From Eudromia elegans (lineage: Eukaryota > Chordata > Aves > Tinamiformes > Tinamidae), in contig PTEX01000192.1 of the NCBI GenBank assembly GCA_003342815.1, positions 562,825 through 626,824 of the forward strand: a stretch of 64,000 nt of DNA. The letters are read 5' to 3'. Each line of letters starts with the position of its first letter. The first letter of the stretch is position 1. Both the position numbers and the translations under genes were made by a program. Below are positions 13,742-27,500 of the stretch, piece after piece. The notes under the pieces were generated by a model. That model saw nothing but the letters and a program-made list of their open reading frames with translations, was not told the origin of the DNA and did no database searches.

Positions 13742-15728
13742 GACAGCTAAATAGAACTGAGAAATTTCATTACAAATCTGGATCGTGACATATATAGTGT
13801 TTATTAGCTTGGGAAAATTATGCTTGCATAGGGAACATGGCAAGCAATTTAGAGGGGTTTTGTTTTTGTTTTTTCCTTAAGCATTTATGACAATTATACT
13901 GTGTTTCTTTTCTTCACCACTGTCATAAATATTGCTACTTGTTCTACAGAATGGTGTGGTTGTGTGGTGCTAAGCAATTTCTTGACATTAATAGGAAGAA
14001 GTTAAATAAATATATGTTACATAGAAATACATACATATGTAATCATGTAGCCAATGACATCCCTGCTTAAGTCACAACAACATCTTGAGATCATTGCTCT
14101 GTATTTCAGTGCAAGAGTAAGTTTCTATTAATTTGGCATCCCATTCTGCAGTAGTGGTAGTGGAATCCCACCAAAGTCAGCAAGGCTTCTTTGGATAAAT
14201 GTTAAAGCACAGGGATGTTTCAGAGTTAATATATCTGTTTCTGAGGAAAACCAGACTTTGTTTTGTGTAGTCTATGAAAAATGCTTCCTGCAAAACTATG
14301 TGCTTGTGGGTTATCTTGTAACAGATCACGCTGACCATACGCCATGTGCGATAGGGGCTGTTTTTTCCTGTCATCAGTTTCTGGTCGTTTCAGGACACAT
14401 TTAAATCCCCCTCAGTTTCCAATGCACAAAACTTTGTGCAACTTTTTGGTGCTCAGCAGCAGAGACTAGATGAAATTGATTCCACTCCTTCTCTGAACAG
14501 TGCACATATTGGAGAGCCATTAGGTTCAAATGAAGTAGTTGTAGGCATTCCTGCATCTCCTATAGGATTTTATCTTTCTATTTCCATCAAGGTATGGGCA
14601 AAAGCTCAGCAATAAATACTGCTGAATGAACAAATTTAACTGAATGCATCATGAAATTAGCAGCCTTCAATGGATTTTGACTCAGGCTGGTATTTTGTTG
14701 TACATGACCTGTTTTGGGTTCTACAATTGTTTTACTTGATTATTTGTTTATTTGTTTGTTTTCTTTAAAATCTCGATATAATGAGTCTCAGTCAGCTCCT
14801 TCCTCTTTGAGAGATCTGCAATCTTGCAGGTAGAAAAGATACAGTGATTGCTCTTTCCTCAGCCTCTTCCTTCACTGAATATTTTGCCCATTGAAATTTA
14901 ACTAGATACAGCTTGAGATTATTCTGTATCACATCACAGGACTTGAGCCTAATGTCAGATGCCTTTGGAGTTCATTTTCTTTATATTGAATCACTTCAGA
15001 CATTTCCAGTCTTTGTATAGTGGGAAACATATGTTGTTATAAATTGAATTACATGACATGATAATTCCAACTCCAAATAGTTTGTATTTCCTTGCCTATA
15101 GATTCCTTAAAAATCAGCCTTTTATGGAGAATTTAGATTTCTGCAACCCTCAATAAGGCTTAAAATAGTGGTTTGGCTGGTGGTAGCAGGGAGAAAATGC
15201 ATCCAATTTGAAGAAGCTGCTCATGACTGTTATTGAAAATAATGGAAAAAAGTCCATAGTTCCCTATACTCTTTGACTACTGAATTCATTCATCCTTTTC
15301 TATGAGTGGGTGGTCTAGCTGAAAATTGCTTGGCTTCTCAGAATCAAAATCAAAATGTTGACTACCGTATGGCATAGCAAACAAGCCAACCTGTAATCTT
15401 CAAGACAGGCAAGCTAAGTTAAATACACTATCTATCTCAGCTGTCTCAGATGCTAATGAACTGTCCTTTCATGGGAATGGATTTTATAAATGGAAAAATA
15501 TTCAATGTTCATAATGTTACCTTAAAATGCAGTACAGTACAGGTCAAATCTTTTAATAGACAACCTCTGATTTGTTCCTTAAAAGTCATAATCTGACCTT
15601 TTTCTTCCTTGACATAACATAAATTTCCCCTATTTAAAATGGGTTGAAAAGGCTCCTGCATTGCAACAATAAGCCTGTAAGCAGCAGAACTAATTGGATT
15701 GAATTGATCACATTAAATGTAGTTTAGA
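13742..15728. other. Spacer between the two B copies, no gene seen
   Basis: About 2 kb of AT-rich sequence with no recognisable gene or repeat family. Confidence 0.65.
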
Positions 15729-15898
15729 AGAAGTACTCAATATTATCATTTTCAATTGAATATGTGAATAGGCATTTAACAAGATAACCACTTTTTTATT
15801 AAAGGAAGAAGTAGTTTTATAACACAAGTCATTTAACTTTTTCTTCTGTGTTGTCATTATAAATGAAGAATCTACAGTAACCATCAATAAAAATCTGG
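15729..15898 (+). repeat. Duplicated non-coding element B, copy 2
   Basis: Second copy of the block at 13573-13741. The start-to-start offset is 2156 bases and the two lengths (169 and 170) are nearly equal. Weaker similarity may continue some 50 bases further right in both copies. Confidence 0.6.
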
Positions 15899-18800
15899 AA
15901 AAAAATGAAATGCAATAATGGAATTTCAATATAGGACTCTATCATGTAACACATTTAATCCTTATTGGTTTTGGACCATTTTGAAAACACTTCAAACTTA
16001 GTAAAAACTTGATTTCCTCTAGATTTGTGATGCCTAATCACGAATATACTCTACTGTGCAATAAAGGACTCATGTTTTCCCTTGTGTAAACTATAGGAGG
16101 ATCTTTGATCTATAGTGGTTATGCTTTTCCATAAAATACATAGGTACAAAATATCTTTGAAATGTCTGCCAATAGCTGTGGCTGCAACTGGCCAAAGAAT
16201 CACAGACTCTTTAGTGGTTGGGGGAGTAAATATATCCATAATTCTCATTAAACTGACTGGAAGAAATGACTGCCAAAAAATACAGTGGGTCATGCGAGTA
16301 TGAGATGAAGCTTGTGCCAGTGTCAATTACTACATAAATTTAGTGTTATGATTCACACTGACACATTTTATACTTGTGCTGGTGATTTTCACTGACATTT
16401 AACTCAAATGTGTAGCTCCACAGAGGCAAAGAAACATTGTATGTGAAGAATAGTGAAATCGAGATTATTTTTTAATACTGGGTGATAAGTCTGAACTACT
16501 TATTTTACTGTAAAGGATTTGGCACGATCCAACTCTATGTGATAAATTTATCCTGGACAAAATCCATCACTGAGCTAAATTCCTCTTTACTTTCATCTCA
16601 AAGTTTTATTTATGAGCATAATTTGATCAATGATTTGAATAGGGAGCTTTATACTTCTGTTATGCAAAAAGTCAGAACATGATTTTCACTGTGTGTGATG
16701 CATGTGAGGAGCCAACATCAAATTCTATTATCTATTACATAAATACACCTCTGCCCACTGAAATGCATAAATGTATATTTACTGTGCAGTTTCATTTTAT
16801 ATTAGGTGTATACTGATGCCAAAAGAAGCCTCTCACTCTCTTCTAATCATACAGTCTTGTTATCCTTGCATTGGATGTTGTAATTAAAAAACGATAGGAT
16901 GGGACTGAAGTATATTCAAGTTCCTCTAATGTATGTTTGCTTGTTTGTTTTTATCTGGGGTTACCTTTCTGTTATATAAACCAACTTAACCTGTCCACTA
17001 CTACGGTGCTAAATTTTGCCTAATGGCTTTCCAGCAACACTTCTCAATACTTCAATAAAAAGAACTGCAACTGACAGAAAGAAATTAAGGATTAATTCTT
17101 TCTGTCCTTGTTCCAGGAAGAGAAAAGAAAAGGAAGGATAGACTAGGGCATACATCCCCCTCTTAACTTGCCTAACCTTAAGGGAGTATTAGTTCCTCTC
17201 TCTGGACTATAATGTGTTGCCAGCTTGTCCTGTCTGACATAGATGGCTTTGTGGGATGTGTCTGTCTCGGTGCAGCTCTGTCCATTTGGAAAAAGCTGTC
17301 ATGGAAGTTCTGCAGAGGCAGATCCAGACATAGCAAGCTTAGATACAGCAAAGCAAGAATTGTCTAGGGAAACAGATTTTTGGGACTGTGATAAAGGAAG
17401 AGTCATGAACTTCTGAGAGAGAATCTCCAGAAATCATTCAAATCTCCTTCTGTTTTAACACTGTAGGCAAATGTAACCCAGAACAACCATATATTCTTGA
17501 GTTTTAAAGGAACACAGGAGTACTTGCCTGGTTAGTAGAAGTAATATTCTCCATACAGGGATTTTTCCCCTAGAGTTCCAAGGCAGTTTGTGTATGACTC
17601 ACCTTTCATACTGAGGGGGAAGCTGAAAGATGAAAGATAACATGGCTCAGGATCAATCCAATGTTTAGGTTGATAGGAACAGGATTAAGAAGGTGCTGCA
17701 TTAGGTCCTGCACTATGTCTGCCCAGTTCTTACCTTGTTCTAAGCATCCTTACTGGAGATTATATGGTGTTAGGCGGACAACATGATGAATAATAAAAAG
17801 TCATTGGAAAGAGACTGGAGCACAGAACTAAGGCTTGATATGAATATTCATGACAACAAGTGAAAAATAAAAGAGATAGAAGGGAGGTTCAGAACTAGCA
17901 AGCAGGAGGACATTGAGCAGAGTATCCCCTGGCAGCACATTACTGGCATTAGGAGTATCTAAGATTAAGGTTGTGATATGAGGTATGATAAGTTCCAGAA
18001 GTAGATGGGAACTTCACCATTAATTTTGTTCATCATAGTTACCGTTGTAAGGAGGCTAAGGAGACAAATCAATTGCTTTTCTGGGAGAATCTGTGAATAG
18101 AAAGATACAGAAAGTTCAGTCTCAGGATATGAGAAGATATCTGGCAGGAGAATGCTTATCTTCAGGAATATACGAGGATGACCTGGGGAGCAGTGATTAT
18201 TTAGACCTCCTAGTTAGTTAGGCTAGGAAGCAGGGGCAAATGAAGGTCTCTTCTCCTCAGAAGAGAGTCATCTGCCAGACCTGGTCAAAAACAGGCATCA
18301 TAGTGTACTTTGTAGGTCACATGGTAGGGCATATCCTCTACTAATCAGGAGAACTCAGAATATATCTTATTATCTTATCTTCCTGGTCTCCTACTCCTAT
18401 TATAGCACAAAACATGGGACTGTCCAAAGCCTCTCATGGCTTTCTAAATGCAGATTAAACCACCACTATGTTGCTTAATCTCCTACTAAAAAGAAGCCTT
18501 GGGTAGAAATTTTTGTTTCTGGCAAGCTCTCATTTTCTGACATTTGATAGAAAGTGATGATGCTTATTTCTTTTTTTAGGACACCTCTGTTATAAGAACT
18601 TGAGTGTTTGAAGTTGCAAATCCTCACGGAAATAAGTCTGCAGACTGTCTAATCTCCAGAAGCAAAGCCACATGTAAATGTTTCCATATTTCAGGCTTCA
18701 TTCATCATGGAAACTTAACAGGAGAAGTCAAAGTAACCTAGTTGTGTAAATATTTAAGCAGTCAATAAAAAAATCACATGGCTCAGTAAATATATTATTA

Positions 18801-21800
18801 TTATTATATAATTAGTATTATATTTCATTACTGCATAGTGCTTCTAACTCCAATCTGGCTGTAGTGTCTCGTAAAATTTTACTTCTTTTTTAGTTTTGAG
18901 TTACAATAATGATTTGAAAGTAAGAACAAACTTGTTTGAAATTCACTGATACTGCAGCAGTGAAGACCTGTGTTCTTTGGCTTACATGTAAAACAAAATG
19001 TGATGGTCTAGTTTTTGACTGATTCTCCCAGTTTTAAAATAACTTTCTGGGGAAAGCAGATTACTTATACAATTAAAAAAGAAAAAAAACCCTCACACCT
19101 TATATTTGCTGTGCGGAGAATTTCAAGTTTTTATACATATACATTCCTACACATGTGCTGTGGATAAAGCCCTCAGCAGAATACTGGTTTCCTAGCTATT
19201 GTCATGTCAGACATGCGAATCTCTGTCACATTTTGGGAAAAACAGTTGTATAATTTTGTACAGAAAAAGTCTTCAGGGATATTTCACATAAAGGGATTTT
19301 ATTCAGTGACTATGATATGAGTCAAAATCTCTTAGACTTGTTACCATAGCTATTCTTGACTGCTACTGCTGATATTTTCTATACATATAAAATGTACTTT
19401 CCTTCAGAATTTAGGGATGAATTCCTGTAGAAAGCTTCAATAAATGATAGAAATACATTTCCTCTCTTTACATATAATTATGTAAAATAAGGATCTTCAA
19501 TTTTAAACTCTAATCACACTCTTCATTTTAACACAGAGAATATGCTTAAGAAAAGATAGACGATATCATCAGTTAGAGTACTGCACTGTAACGTGGGATA
19601 AAAATTGGGATTTCAGAAGATGTCTATCATTTATTGAAAAAGCAGGCATGTGCAGAGATGCATTCTATTAAAAACTGCTGTAGATAGCATTAGTCTATGC
19701 TGGCAGTGAACTCAAGATTTTTGCTGCCACTCCCACATCCATAAAGCACAGGCAAGAAAGGACATGTAGAGATTTCACTGATTGGCTAGAAAGTGGAACC
19801 TGTGTAGCTAGGAGAGACTGCAGTTTCCCAAATGGCTTGCAGGGTAAGTCATTCCATGAAACCATTGCTTATCAAAAGCTTAAAATTTGTAGATTTCAGG
19901 ATAAAATACCCGCAGCATGAACAGGAGAAATAACTTGAGCATTCAAAAGAGAGGTGGAGTTTAATTTGTGCAAGAGAGAGAGTGGGGTAGAAATAAATTT
20001 GTTGTAACACATGCAAGTAATCATTGAATTTGTTAATATTGTCCCTGAGGTTCCTCCTGCAGAGATTTACTTTGAAAGGTTATAGTGCTTATTGTTCAAT
20101 ACATTTCTGAAGGAGCTTCCCCGAGTACTCAGTGTAAGCAAACATGAGTGCAAATGTGTGCTTTATAACGTGTGCTAATGTCTCTCTCCCGGTCTCCGTC
20201 AATGTCTTCACCCAAATGTAAAACTCATCCATTATGCAAATGTGATAGCCAAGAGTTAAGCAAGAATATTTGCTTTCTGTTGAATTTTATAGAAATCTTT
20301 TCATTACCATGAGCAGATTTTCCACTTTTAAATCAAAAAAAGTAATAAAAAGAAACAGAGGAAGAAAAAATAATCCATGATGGAAAAATATGTTGGTTAC
20401 AATTGTTTAAAGAGGGAGGTAGCAAGTGTTTCATGAAGCTTCAGGAGAAATTCGCACTGTATGGATAAAAGGAAATTTTTTCCTGGGATACAGCTATTTC
20501 TTTTGCTTTCCTGTCCTTTAACAGAAATCTGCCCATGGTGTGAGATGGAGTAATGAGGCTTTGGAACCTCAACCAGACTTGCTGTTTTCTGCGTTTCTTT
20601 ACAGCGCTAAAGTGAGCTCACCATTTCCTCTGCCCACTTCCCCTATATTCCTGGGTTTCCCAATAATTTTTTTGACATCCGGGCCAATGTCATCCATCCT
20701 TTAGAAGGCTGGAGAAAATTAGGTTCCTGAAAGTACAGTGAAAAGCAATGACAATATGACAGTTTTATGAAATTGCTGCCACACACTTTTGAGTACATCC
20801 TGCTTTCGAGGAAGCTTTATCTGATTTAGTATGAGACAAAATAAAAGCTGTTTCAGACTCTGATTCTCAAATTGCTCAAGAAGATATCTGTACACATCTC
20901 TGTGCAGTTGTGTTGTCTGCTTCTCCTCATATTCTCAAATTAGAGATGATAATCTCCTAGGATTAAACAATGCTGTTAGCATGAACAGAACTGGAGCCCT
21001 GATTTGTTTTCACACCAAATGAAAAGATCCTGTTCACAAAGGCAGCAAGTGACTCTGGGCAATAGGCACAGAATTAATGAGTCCTAGCCCCAGTTTAAAT
21101 AAATCTTTAAGACAAAATATGATGAGCACCCAGCAGTCTGCTTGGCAACAGGACCATTTATTTCCAACTTCATAAAACAAAAGAAAGGCTGCTAATATCA
21201 AAAGCTAATTACAGTGCCTCCTTCTCTCAACAGACACATAAAAGAAGCTGTGAAGTACGGAAGGGATTGACTGCAGCAGTGGCAGATTGAGGCTCTTGTT
21301 AAATTAAATCTGGCTGAAGATTTAATGTGGTAGACTGGACAGCAGTGATAATGGGTAGTGTTTCTTTAGTGTGTGTGTGTATAAATTAACTACCTTTAAG
21401 TGCTATTTGGACAATAAAGCTTCAGCAGTTTTGCTTCTGGTTCCACATATGCTGCAGTAATTACAAGCATAACTTTATTTATTTCTGGCAGTAAAAGTAT
21501 GAATAAATGATGTCTCATTGCCTTGGTCATGTTCCCTCTTTGGCCTCTTCTCTCCTTCTGTTATGTCTCAAGTCATGTCCTCTGCTCTGGTAATACTATG
21601 AAACATGCAGTTGGCAGATGTCTTGCTGTGTGACATATTTCCCTTTCCATCAGCTCTTTAAACGTTTAGCCCAGATATTTTCTGAAAGAAAAGTGTAGCT
21701 GTGACAGAAAAAAACAGAAAGCCGGTAGTGTTCATGCAATGCATTGGTGCTGTGTCACAGCCTAACTTATTTCCAGCCAATTTAAAACATTGCTGACTAT

Positions 21801-22934
21801 TACCTCTTTGTTACTTTATCAGGCTCCCCTTTCAACTCATAGTACCAGGCCATCAGTACTAAAACTAATTTGGCTGTGGCCCTTTTGCTCAGTGGCTAAA
21901 TCGATTTTTCTTTCCCTAATTCTTGTTTTCCCTTCCATTACAAAAGATTGTGCCAGGATTCCCACATGAGTAATGAATCATTATTTTTAGACAACTATGT
22001 AAAAAATCTTGTTATTCTAACAACTTGCAAAAAAAAAAAATCCAAAAATAAGAGTATGAAACGGAAGAAAAAGCAAACTAATAGTAACAGGTAAATAAGG
22101 TTAAATAAATGGTGTCATCCTAATTTTGCACACAAAATTTGCTTTTTTTTTTTTTTTTTGCCTGGATGCCTGGAAATTCCTTTTTCATTTGTTTTTAAGA
22201 TTCTCATTATTTAAGAAGCATGTTAGGCCAGTATTTACAAATCAATGAATTTTGACTCAAATAGACACAATACAGAAAAAGGATACTGTAACACCAGTAA
22301 AGTTCAAAAACTTTTTTCTTTTCAATATTCAGGTGATATAAAAATTATGTAAAGGGGTGCTTATTACAGAAAGTTTTATTATTTATTTTGTGCATGGATT
22401 GTATTTTCTTTTTTTAATATCGAATTTCCAAAATCAGAGTTTACAGAAAGCTACTGATGCATTTTGACAGCAGCACAGGCCTCATTTCAGACATCCTCTG
22501 TATTCACAATGTTAAGTAAGGTTATTTTCTCTAAGAACAAATTAAGATGCCTAACCATTGTTTTATATTTAGATATCCAAGCAATAGCTGATTGGTACTT
22601 ATTGCTGCATTTGCAATAAATTTCACCATATAGGCTATCTTGGTTTATTTCTCCCTAGTGGAAGGATGCTTAACATTGGTGAAGGTTTATGGACACCACT
22701 GAGAAATGACAAAATGCTAACATCTAAAGGAACAAATTCATGAGCAGCTCCCCACCTTCATGGCAAAACAATCTTCAGACCACTGCTACCCATTAAGGTA
22801 TTATTTATGATTTTTTTTAAGAGAGAAATGTATTCTGTAATCTTTTACAAATATCTTTAGACGTATAAATTTGTCAAGGACAATGCTGTGGTCATTACAG
22901 AGTGCTCTGATTGTAGTTGAAAGTTGTATGGTAG
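15899..22934. other. Intergenic sequence, no gene seen
   Basis: About 7 kb with no long reading frame; from about 16690 to 22930 frames of even 60 codons are absent. Short T or A tracts occur (for example 22143-22159), with an ATT-rich stretch near 18793-18807. I recognise no repeat family. Confidence 0.7.
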
Positions 22935-22940
22935 CAAGAC
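22935..22940. repeat. Target-site duplication, left copy (CAAGAC)
   Basis: Six-base direct repeat of genomic sequence immediately left of the solo LTR. The right copy is at 23252-23257. Confidence 0.8.
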
Positions 22941-23251
22941 TGTAGGGCTCTGCAGAGCCAGGGCCGCGAATTATGGGTCTTTAAGATGAAAAGAGAAACT
23001 AGGAAGGTGGAAATCCCCTTAGGGGATAAATCTGATAGGTTCAGGGGTGCCTTTTGACATGATTGGATAAAGGTGTTTGAGGGTCCTGATGCTTGGTTAG
23101 AAGTTGCTTGTGGAGCTCCTGGTTACCGTGTGAGTGTCTCTTGGGGAGGGTGCGGGGTTCGTTTGTACAAGGATATATAAACTGCAATGCTGCTTCAATA
23201 AAGGTCTTTGTTTCACCATTTCAGAGACCTCTGCTCCTCAATACACCCACA
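22941..23251 (+). mobile_element. Solo LTR of an endogenous retrovirus (ERVK-like, class II)
   Basis: A 311-base unit begins TGTAGGGC and ends CACCCACA, so it has the TG...CA ends of an LTR. The six bases CAAGAC occur immediately on both sides (22935-22940 and 23252-23257), a perfect target-site duplication. It carries a TATA box (TATATAA at 23174-23180) and a poly(A) signal (AATAAA at 23197-23202) in the order U3-R-U5 on the plus strand. Six-base duplications are usual for class II (ERVK-type) avian elements. No internal retroviral region or partner LTR adjoins, so it is a solo LTR left by LTR-LTR recombination. The intact duplication suggests moderate age. Confidence 0.85.
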
Positions 23252-23257
23252 CAAGAC
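23252..23257. repeat. Target-site duplication, right copy (CAAGAC)
   Basis: Partner of 22935-22940. It abuts the CA end of the solo LTR. Confidence 0.8.
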
Positions 23258-24444
23258 CATGTACATTGTCATATTTTCTCTTCTCTGGGTCAGAAGTGCT
23301 GTGATGGCACAGCGTGTTGCTGGAAACTGTGATTGTTCCAAACCTTCTAGAGAAAAATAGGGCTCCAAATATCTTCTTTTAGGGTTTAATTTTAAGATGA
23401 TAAGCTGGGCTTCCTTCTTAATCCCACCCACTGCTGACCTCGTGTGTGATCTCATGCCAGCCACTTCTCTGGTGTCTCTTTTTTCCCATCTTTTCATCTT
23501 GCCTTGGTTTTTTTTATGTTCATTAATATCATGATTATTGTCATTTTTCTACGCAGACCTCAACCCACCATTCCCCTCTCATTAGGCACAAAGATACTCC
23601 AAAGAGTAATAGGCAACAGTGTATTAAGGGTGGTGGACAGACCTCAGTGGCACTTAAATTGGCCCTAGGAGTTTGTGGAAAGAAAACAGTCCTGCACCGA
23701 GTTTTGAGTTTGTAGGGTGAGAGAGATATGGAGTACATCAGAGCATCTGTTTGGTACAATTAGTTAGCTGGCAAATGAAACTTCATAGCTTAGACAAATG
23801 ATTATTTAAAAGACAGATTTTTATCAAGATAGATTACATTGTGCATTGCACTACTTATGAAAGGTGGTGCTAGAAAATTAATTAGCCTCTGATCCCTCTT
23901 GTCCTTTTCAAAATGATTAGCACAAGTACTAAAGGTCACTGACCTCAGTAATCTTGCATTTTTCAGTGTTAAATTATTTTCTTTTAGCTTGTTCCATCAA
24001 GTGTTTACAACTTGGTAATTAGAAGTGGGAAGAAGAAGCTTGAATCAGATGAGAAAACTTGCCTAATTCCAAGGTTATGCTCAGGTTTGTTTTTAAGAAG
24101 ACAGCTGTCAATTACCATGCTGTGCTCTGAGCCCTGAGTCTGAACCCAAAACTCTTGGAAAAGTAATTTGGTTCAAATTAATTCCCAATTGATGATACTT
24201 ACAATTTCTGATACTTATGTTTTTTATGGACACTTTCATATGGAAATGTTTTCAAAAGCAAGACAGGTTTTGAATTTGTTTCAGGCAAAATTTCATCAGA
24301 AGAAATCTATCTTTTGTTAATAACAGGGAAAGTCTTTCCTTTTCACTCCTTTGGACAACTGAGGGGGAGAGAAATGTATATACGTACTTCAGTAGATAGC
24401 AGCATAATCCATAGAAATTTCCAAATACTGTGGCTAGTGTGGGG
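23258..24444. other. Intergenic sequence, no gene seen
   Basis: About 1.2 kb without a recognisable gene or repeat. The overlapping frames on both strands look like chance. Confidence 0.65.
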
Positions 24445-24572
24445 GCCACACTGCAGGAAAGACACTGGCCAACTGGATTTCAGGAGAGGCCCTCAAGAGC
24501 TTGGAGGTAGAAGCAATTGCCCACTGCAGAGAGGCTGAGGGAGCTGGCCTTGTTCATCCTGGAGAGCATCCT
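24445..24572 (+). mobile_element. CR1 LINE fragment
   Basis: The stretch GAGGCTGAGGGAGCTGGCCT at 24531-24550, followed by TTGTTCATCCTGGAGAG, closely matches the avian CR1 segment that reads GGCTGAGGGAGTTGGGCTTG then TTCAGCCTGGAGAAG. The preceding 85 bases (GCAGGAAAGACAC..., CTTGGAGG) fit the adjoining CR1 consensus more loosely. It is a short diverged piece with neither end of the element. The consensus is recalled from memory. Confidence 0.75.
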
Positions 24573-27500
24573 CTGGCTAGTAGCCTGGCTTTGGTACTCC
24601 ATCCTTCCATTGCGTGACATCACTTGGTTGGACACATTTGTCACTCTATGCAAATACCTGCCAATTTTCTAACTCGCACCCCTGGCTTCACCTTCTTTGT
24701 TCAGTAAACGTCATGCATCAGGTCCCTGCAGACTTGAACCACATGCCTGTGGAGCAATGCCTCCTGCTGTGACTGCACCATGCTGAGACCTTTCTCCATT
24801 TCGGTGAGGTCATGGAAACTGTAGAACAGAGTGAAATCTTATCTTTCCCTTTTTCTCTCTCTAGAAGTGATGATATACATAGATTTTTGGTTCAAGACAA
24901 AGAACAGATTGCATTGACACACTACAATTTGAGAGAATATTCTTTTGCTTTTCTATAGTTGACACACAAACCTAAAGGTCATTTACACTGAAAGAACAAT
25001 ATCTCTTTGTCAGTCAACACAAAATAGCAGAGAGAAGGGGAAGCTTATCTTCTCCCGAAGGAATGAAAGGGATTCTGTGCCTGTCTCTTCGGTCCTGGCG
25101 CAGAACAGCACCATGTTGGTGATAGAGACAGATATTTGGGCCTAAACCTCTTTGTGTCTTAATTTCCTCCTAGTCAAAATAAGTTTACTGTCAGCTACAT
25201 AGCACAGTCTGTGATTCTTTGATAAAAGAGATTTTACCACTGCAAATTATCATTTTATTACTTTTGGCAGACAGAATGTTTAGCAAGTTATTTGAAATGG
25301 ATGCTTTTTCAAAACCTGTTAACTGTACTGGGAATCTTTACACAGAATCTTAATTTATCCCTTTATACTTCAGTTGTTTTTTGAATCTTTCTTTTGAACC
25401 ACTGAGCAATTTTCAATCTGAAAAGAGAATCTGAGGAGCAATATGCAATTGTCACACACATCAGACTTTTAAAAAATTGGTTTTATGCCTTTGATGTAGT
25501 CTAGACAAATGAACATATTTCAGAAACATCGCACTTCTTAAGCTACCAACTGACTGACGAAAGTGCTGTCTAATTTTTAAATAATTAGCTCTTCTAGTTT
25601 CTGAGATGTGAATATATGCAAATAGGAACTTGATGCAGGGAGTAAAGTCAAACTCCATCAAAGTGTGAGAACTGATGCTACTCACTGTTACTGAGCTCTG
25701 CAGTTTGGAAAGCACCAACTAAGCAATACCTTCTTCCACAAGAGAGCAATACAGGTGGAGCAAACTGTGTAGAGTGACAGAGGGAAAGGAAATGCTGTAT
25801 GAACAGAGCCCTTGATGCAAAAATCTCTCCTTAACAGGATGAATATACTTATGAGTTTATTATCTATATACTTCTGTGCATGCATGTGTATTTTCTGTTG
25901 CAATGATCACTTGGCAGCTAGGGATTGCTTTTTATCCTTTCCTGTATCATAAGGCTAAGGAAACAGTCAATTAAATTAATCCTCTGCAAATTTAAAGTGG
26001 ATGAGAAATGAGCACATCTATAAGCTGCAGAATTCACAGCCAGAAGGTACTGACAGGGAAACAGGTTACTGCAGTTTGATAAAGAATTAGACACTTAACC
26101 CAAACTGCAGATGCTCTGTGCATAGAGCTTCTCTAGAGTCACTGAAGACAAGCCTTAAAGGTCTTTTTTTGCAGGGCAAAATCTCTTGTTTATCTTTTCA
26201 TTGATGCTCTTATATTTAAATGTCATTTCTCTTAATGTAAAACTGATTATTTCCACACTGAAAAAAAAAGTAAGATTTTCTTTTCTTCTCTTTAGGCATA
26301 TGCTTTTCCATTTCCAACTTTTGTGATTCTAAAGTCTACCTCTGGCACGTAGCTTCTATTTAAAAGAAACCACTGCACTGGAGCAAGGATAGGCATATGG
26401 AATTGACAGGACAAATCTCATTAATCCTTTAAGAGAGCAACTTTCATGATTGGATTTGGAAACAGGGAATGCAATGTTGCCTCCTTTATTAATTAGTTGG
26501 TAGAATCAATTAGCTGCTAACTACTAACTAAATAGCCAGTCCTGCAAACACTTAAGCATCTGCGTATCTTCAGGCATGAGAGTAATCCCGCTGACATTAA
26601 TGGGAGAGCTGCATGTTTAAAATTAAACCAGATTGCAAGTGTTAGCAAAACAGAGGTCTTAATTACAATTTTTCTCTATAGAAAGCCTGTGTTGTCTTCT
26701 AATTTGAAAAGAAGTGGAGTTTTTTTTATCCATGTACATGAATTAAAACTCTCTAATGTTACGTATGTGCTTTTATCTGAAGAAAACCCTATTCACTATA
26801 AGACTACATGAATCAAAATCGACAAGCACAAGTATTTTCTATGGCAATTTTTTTTTCCAAAAGTTAAAAGTAGGTAAGATCTACCATGTAGTGGTGAGAA
26901 AATCTCTGTTTTGTTATGATAAATTATTATTAATGTTCAGATTAAAAAAGGAAGGCAAAGTAGCCCCCAGAATCTAACACAGAACAAAGACAATGATAAG
27001 ACATTAGAGGTGCTCTTACATCTCAGTGTTCAAGCATTGCTTGGCTTGTTTTCAAGCTCCATGCTTTCTCTTATGCTCTCCCATTACTTTCAGCTCTTAG
27101 AGCTGTCTGTAAAACTCTAAGTCTATACAGCTGCTTCATCGTTCTACCTGAGGCCCTTCCCATACATTCATCTTTTGCATGACAGATGCAAAGCACAAAT
27201 TTAAAACATGTGCATATCTGCAGGTTGGAAGAACTAATAGTAGATTAAATAGTAGAAAAAACTTTGAGATTCAGATAATCAAAATACAATTTAAAAGTTT
27301 CCTGAGATAACTGGCCATTGGTTTTCATAATGTTAGATGTATTCAGTTTGTAAGGGTTTATGTGGAAGAGTTTACAGCAATTTGATCACGGTGTCTTTTA
27401 CAGTCTATTATAACCTTTGAGGCCTGAGGCTAAATTTGACTGGAAGTCCCACCACACTGTTCTCATCAGGCACAATTTACCTTTTTATGGCACAAAGGCA

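Noticed and set aside
20234-20241. Octamer ATGCAAAT, also at 24648, 25616 and 60518
   Set aside because: An 8-base motif is expected a few times by chance in 64 kb of AT-rich DNA. No clustering or paired sites give support.
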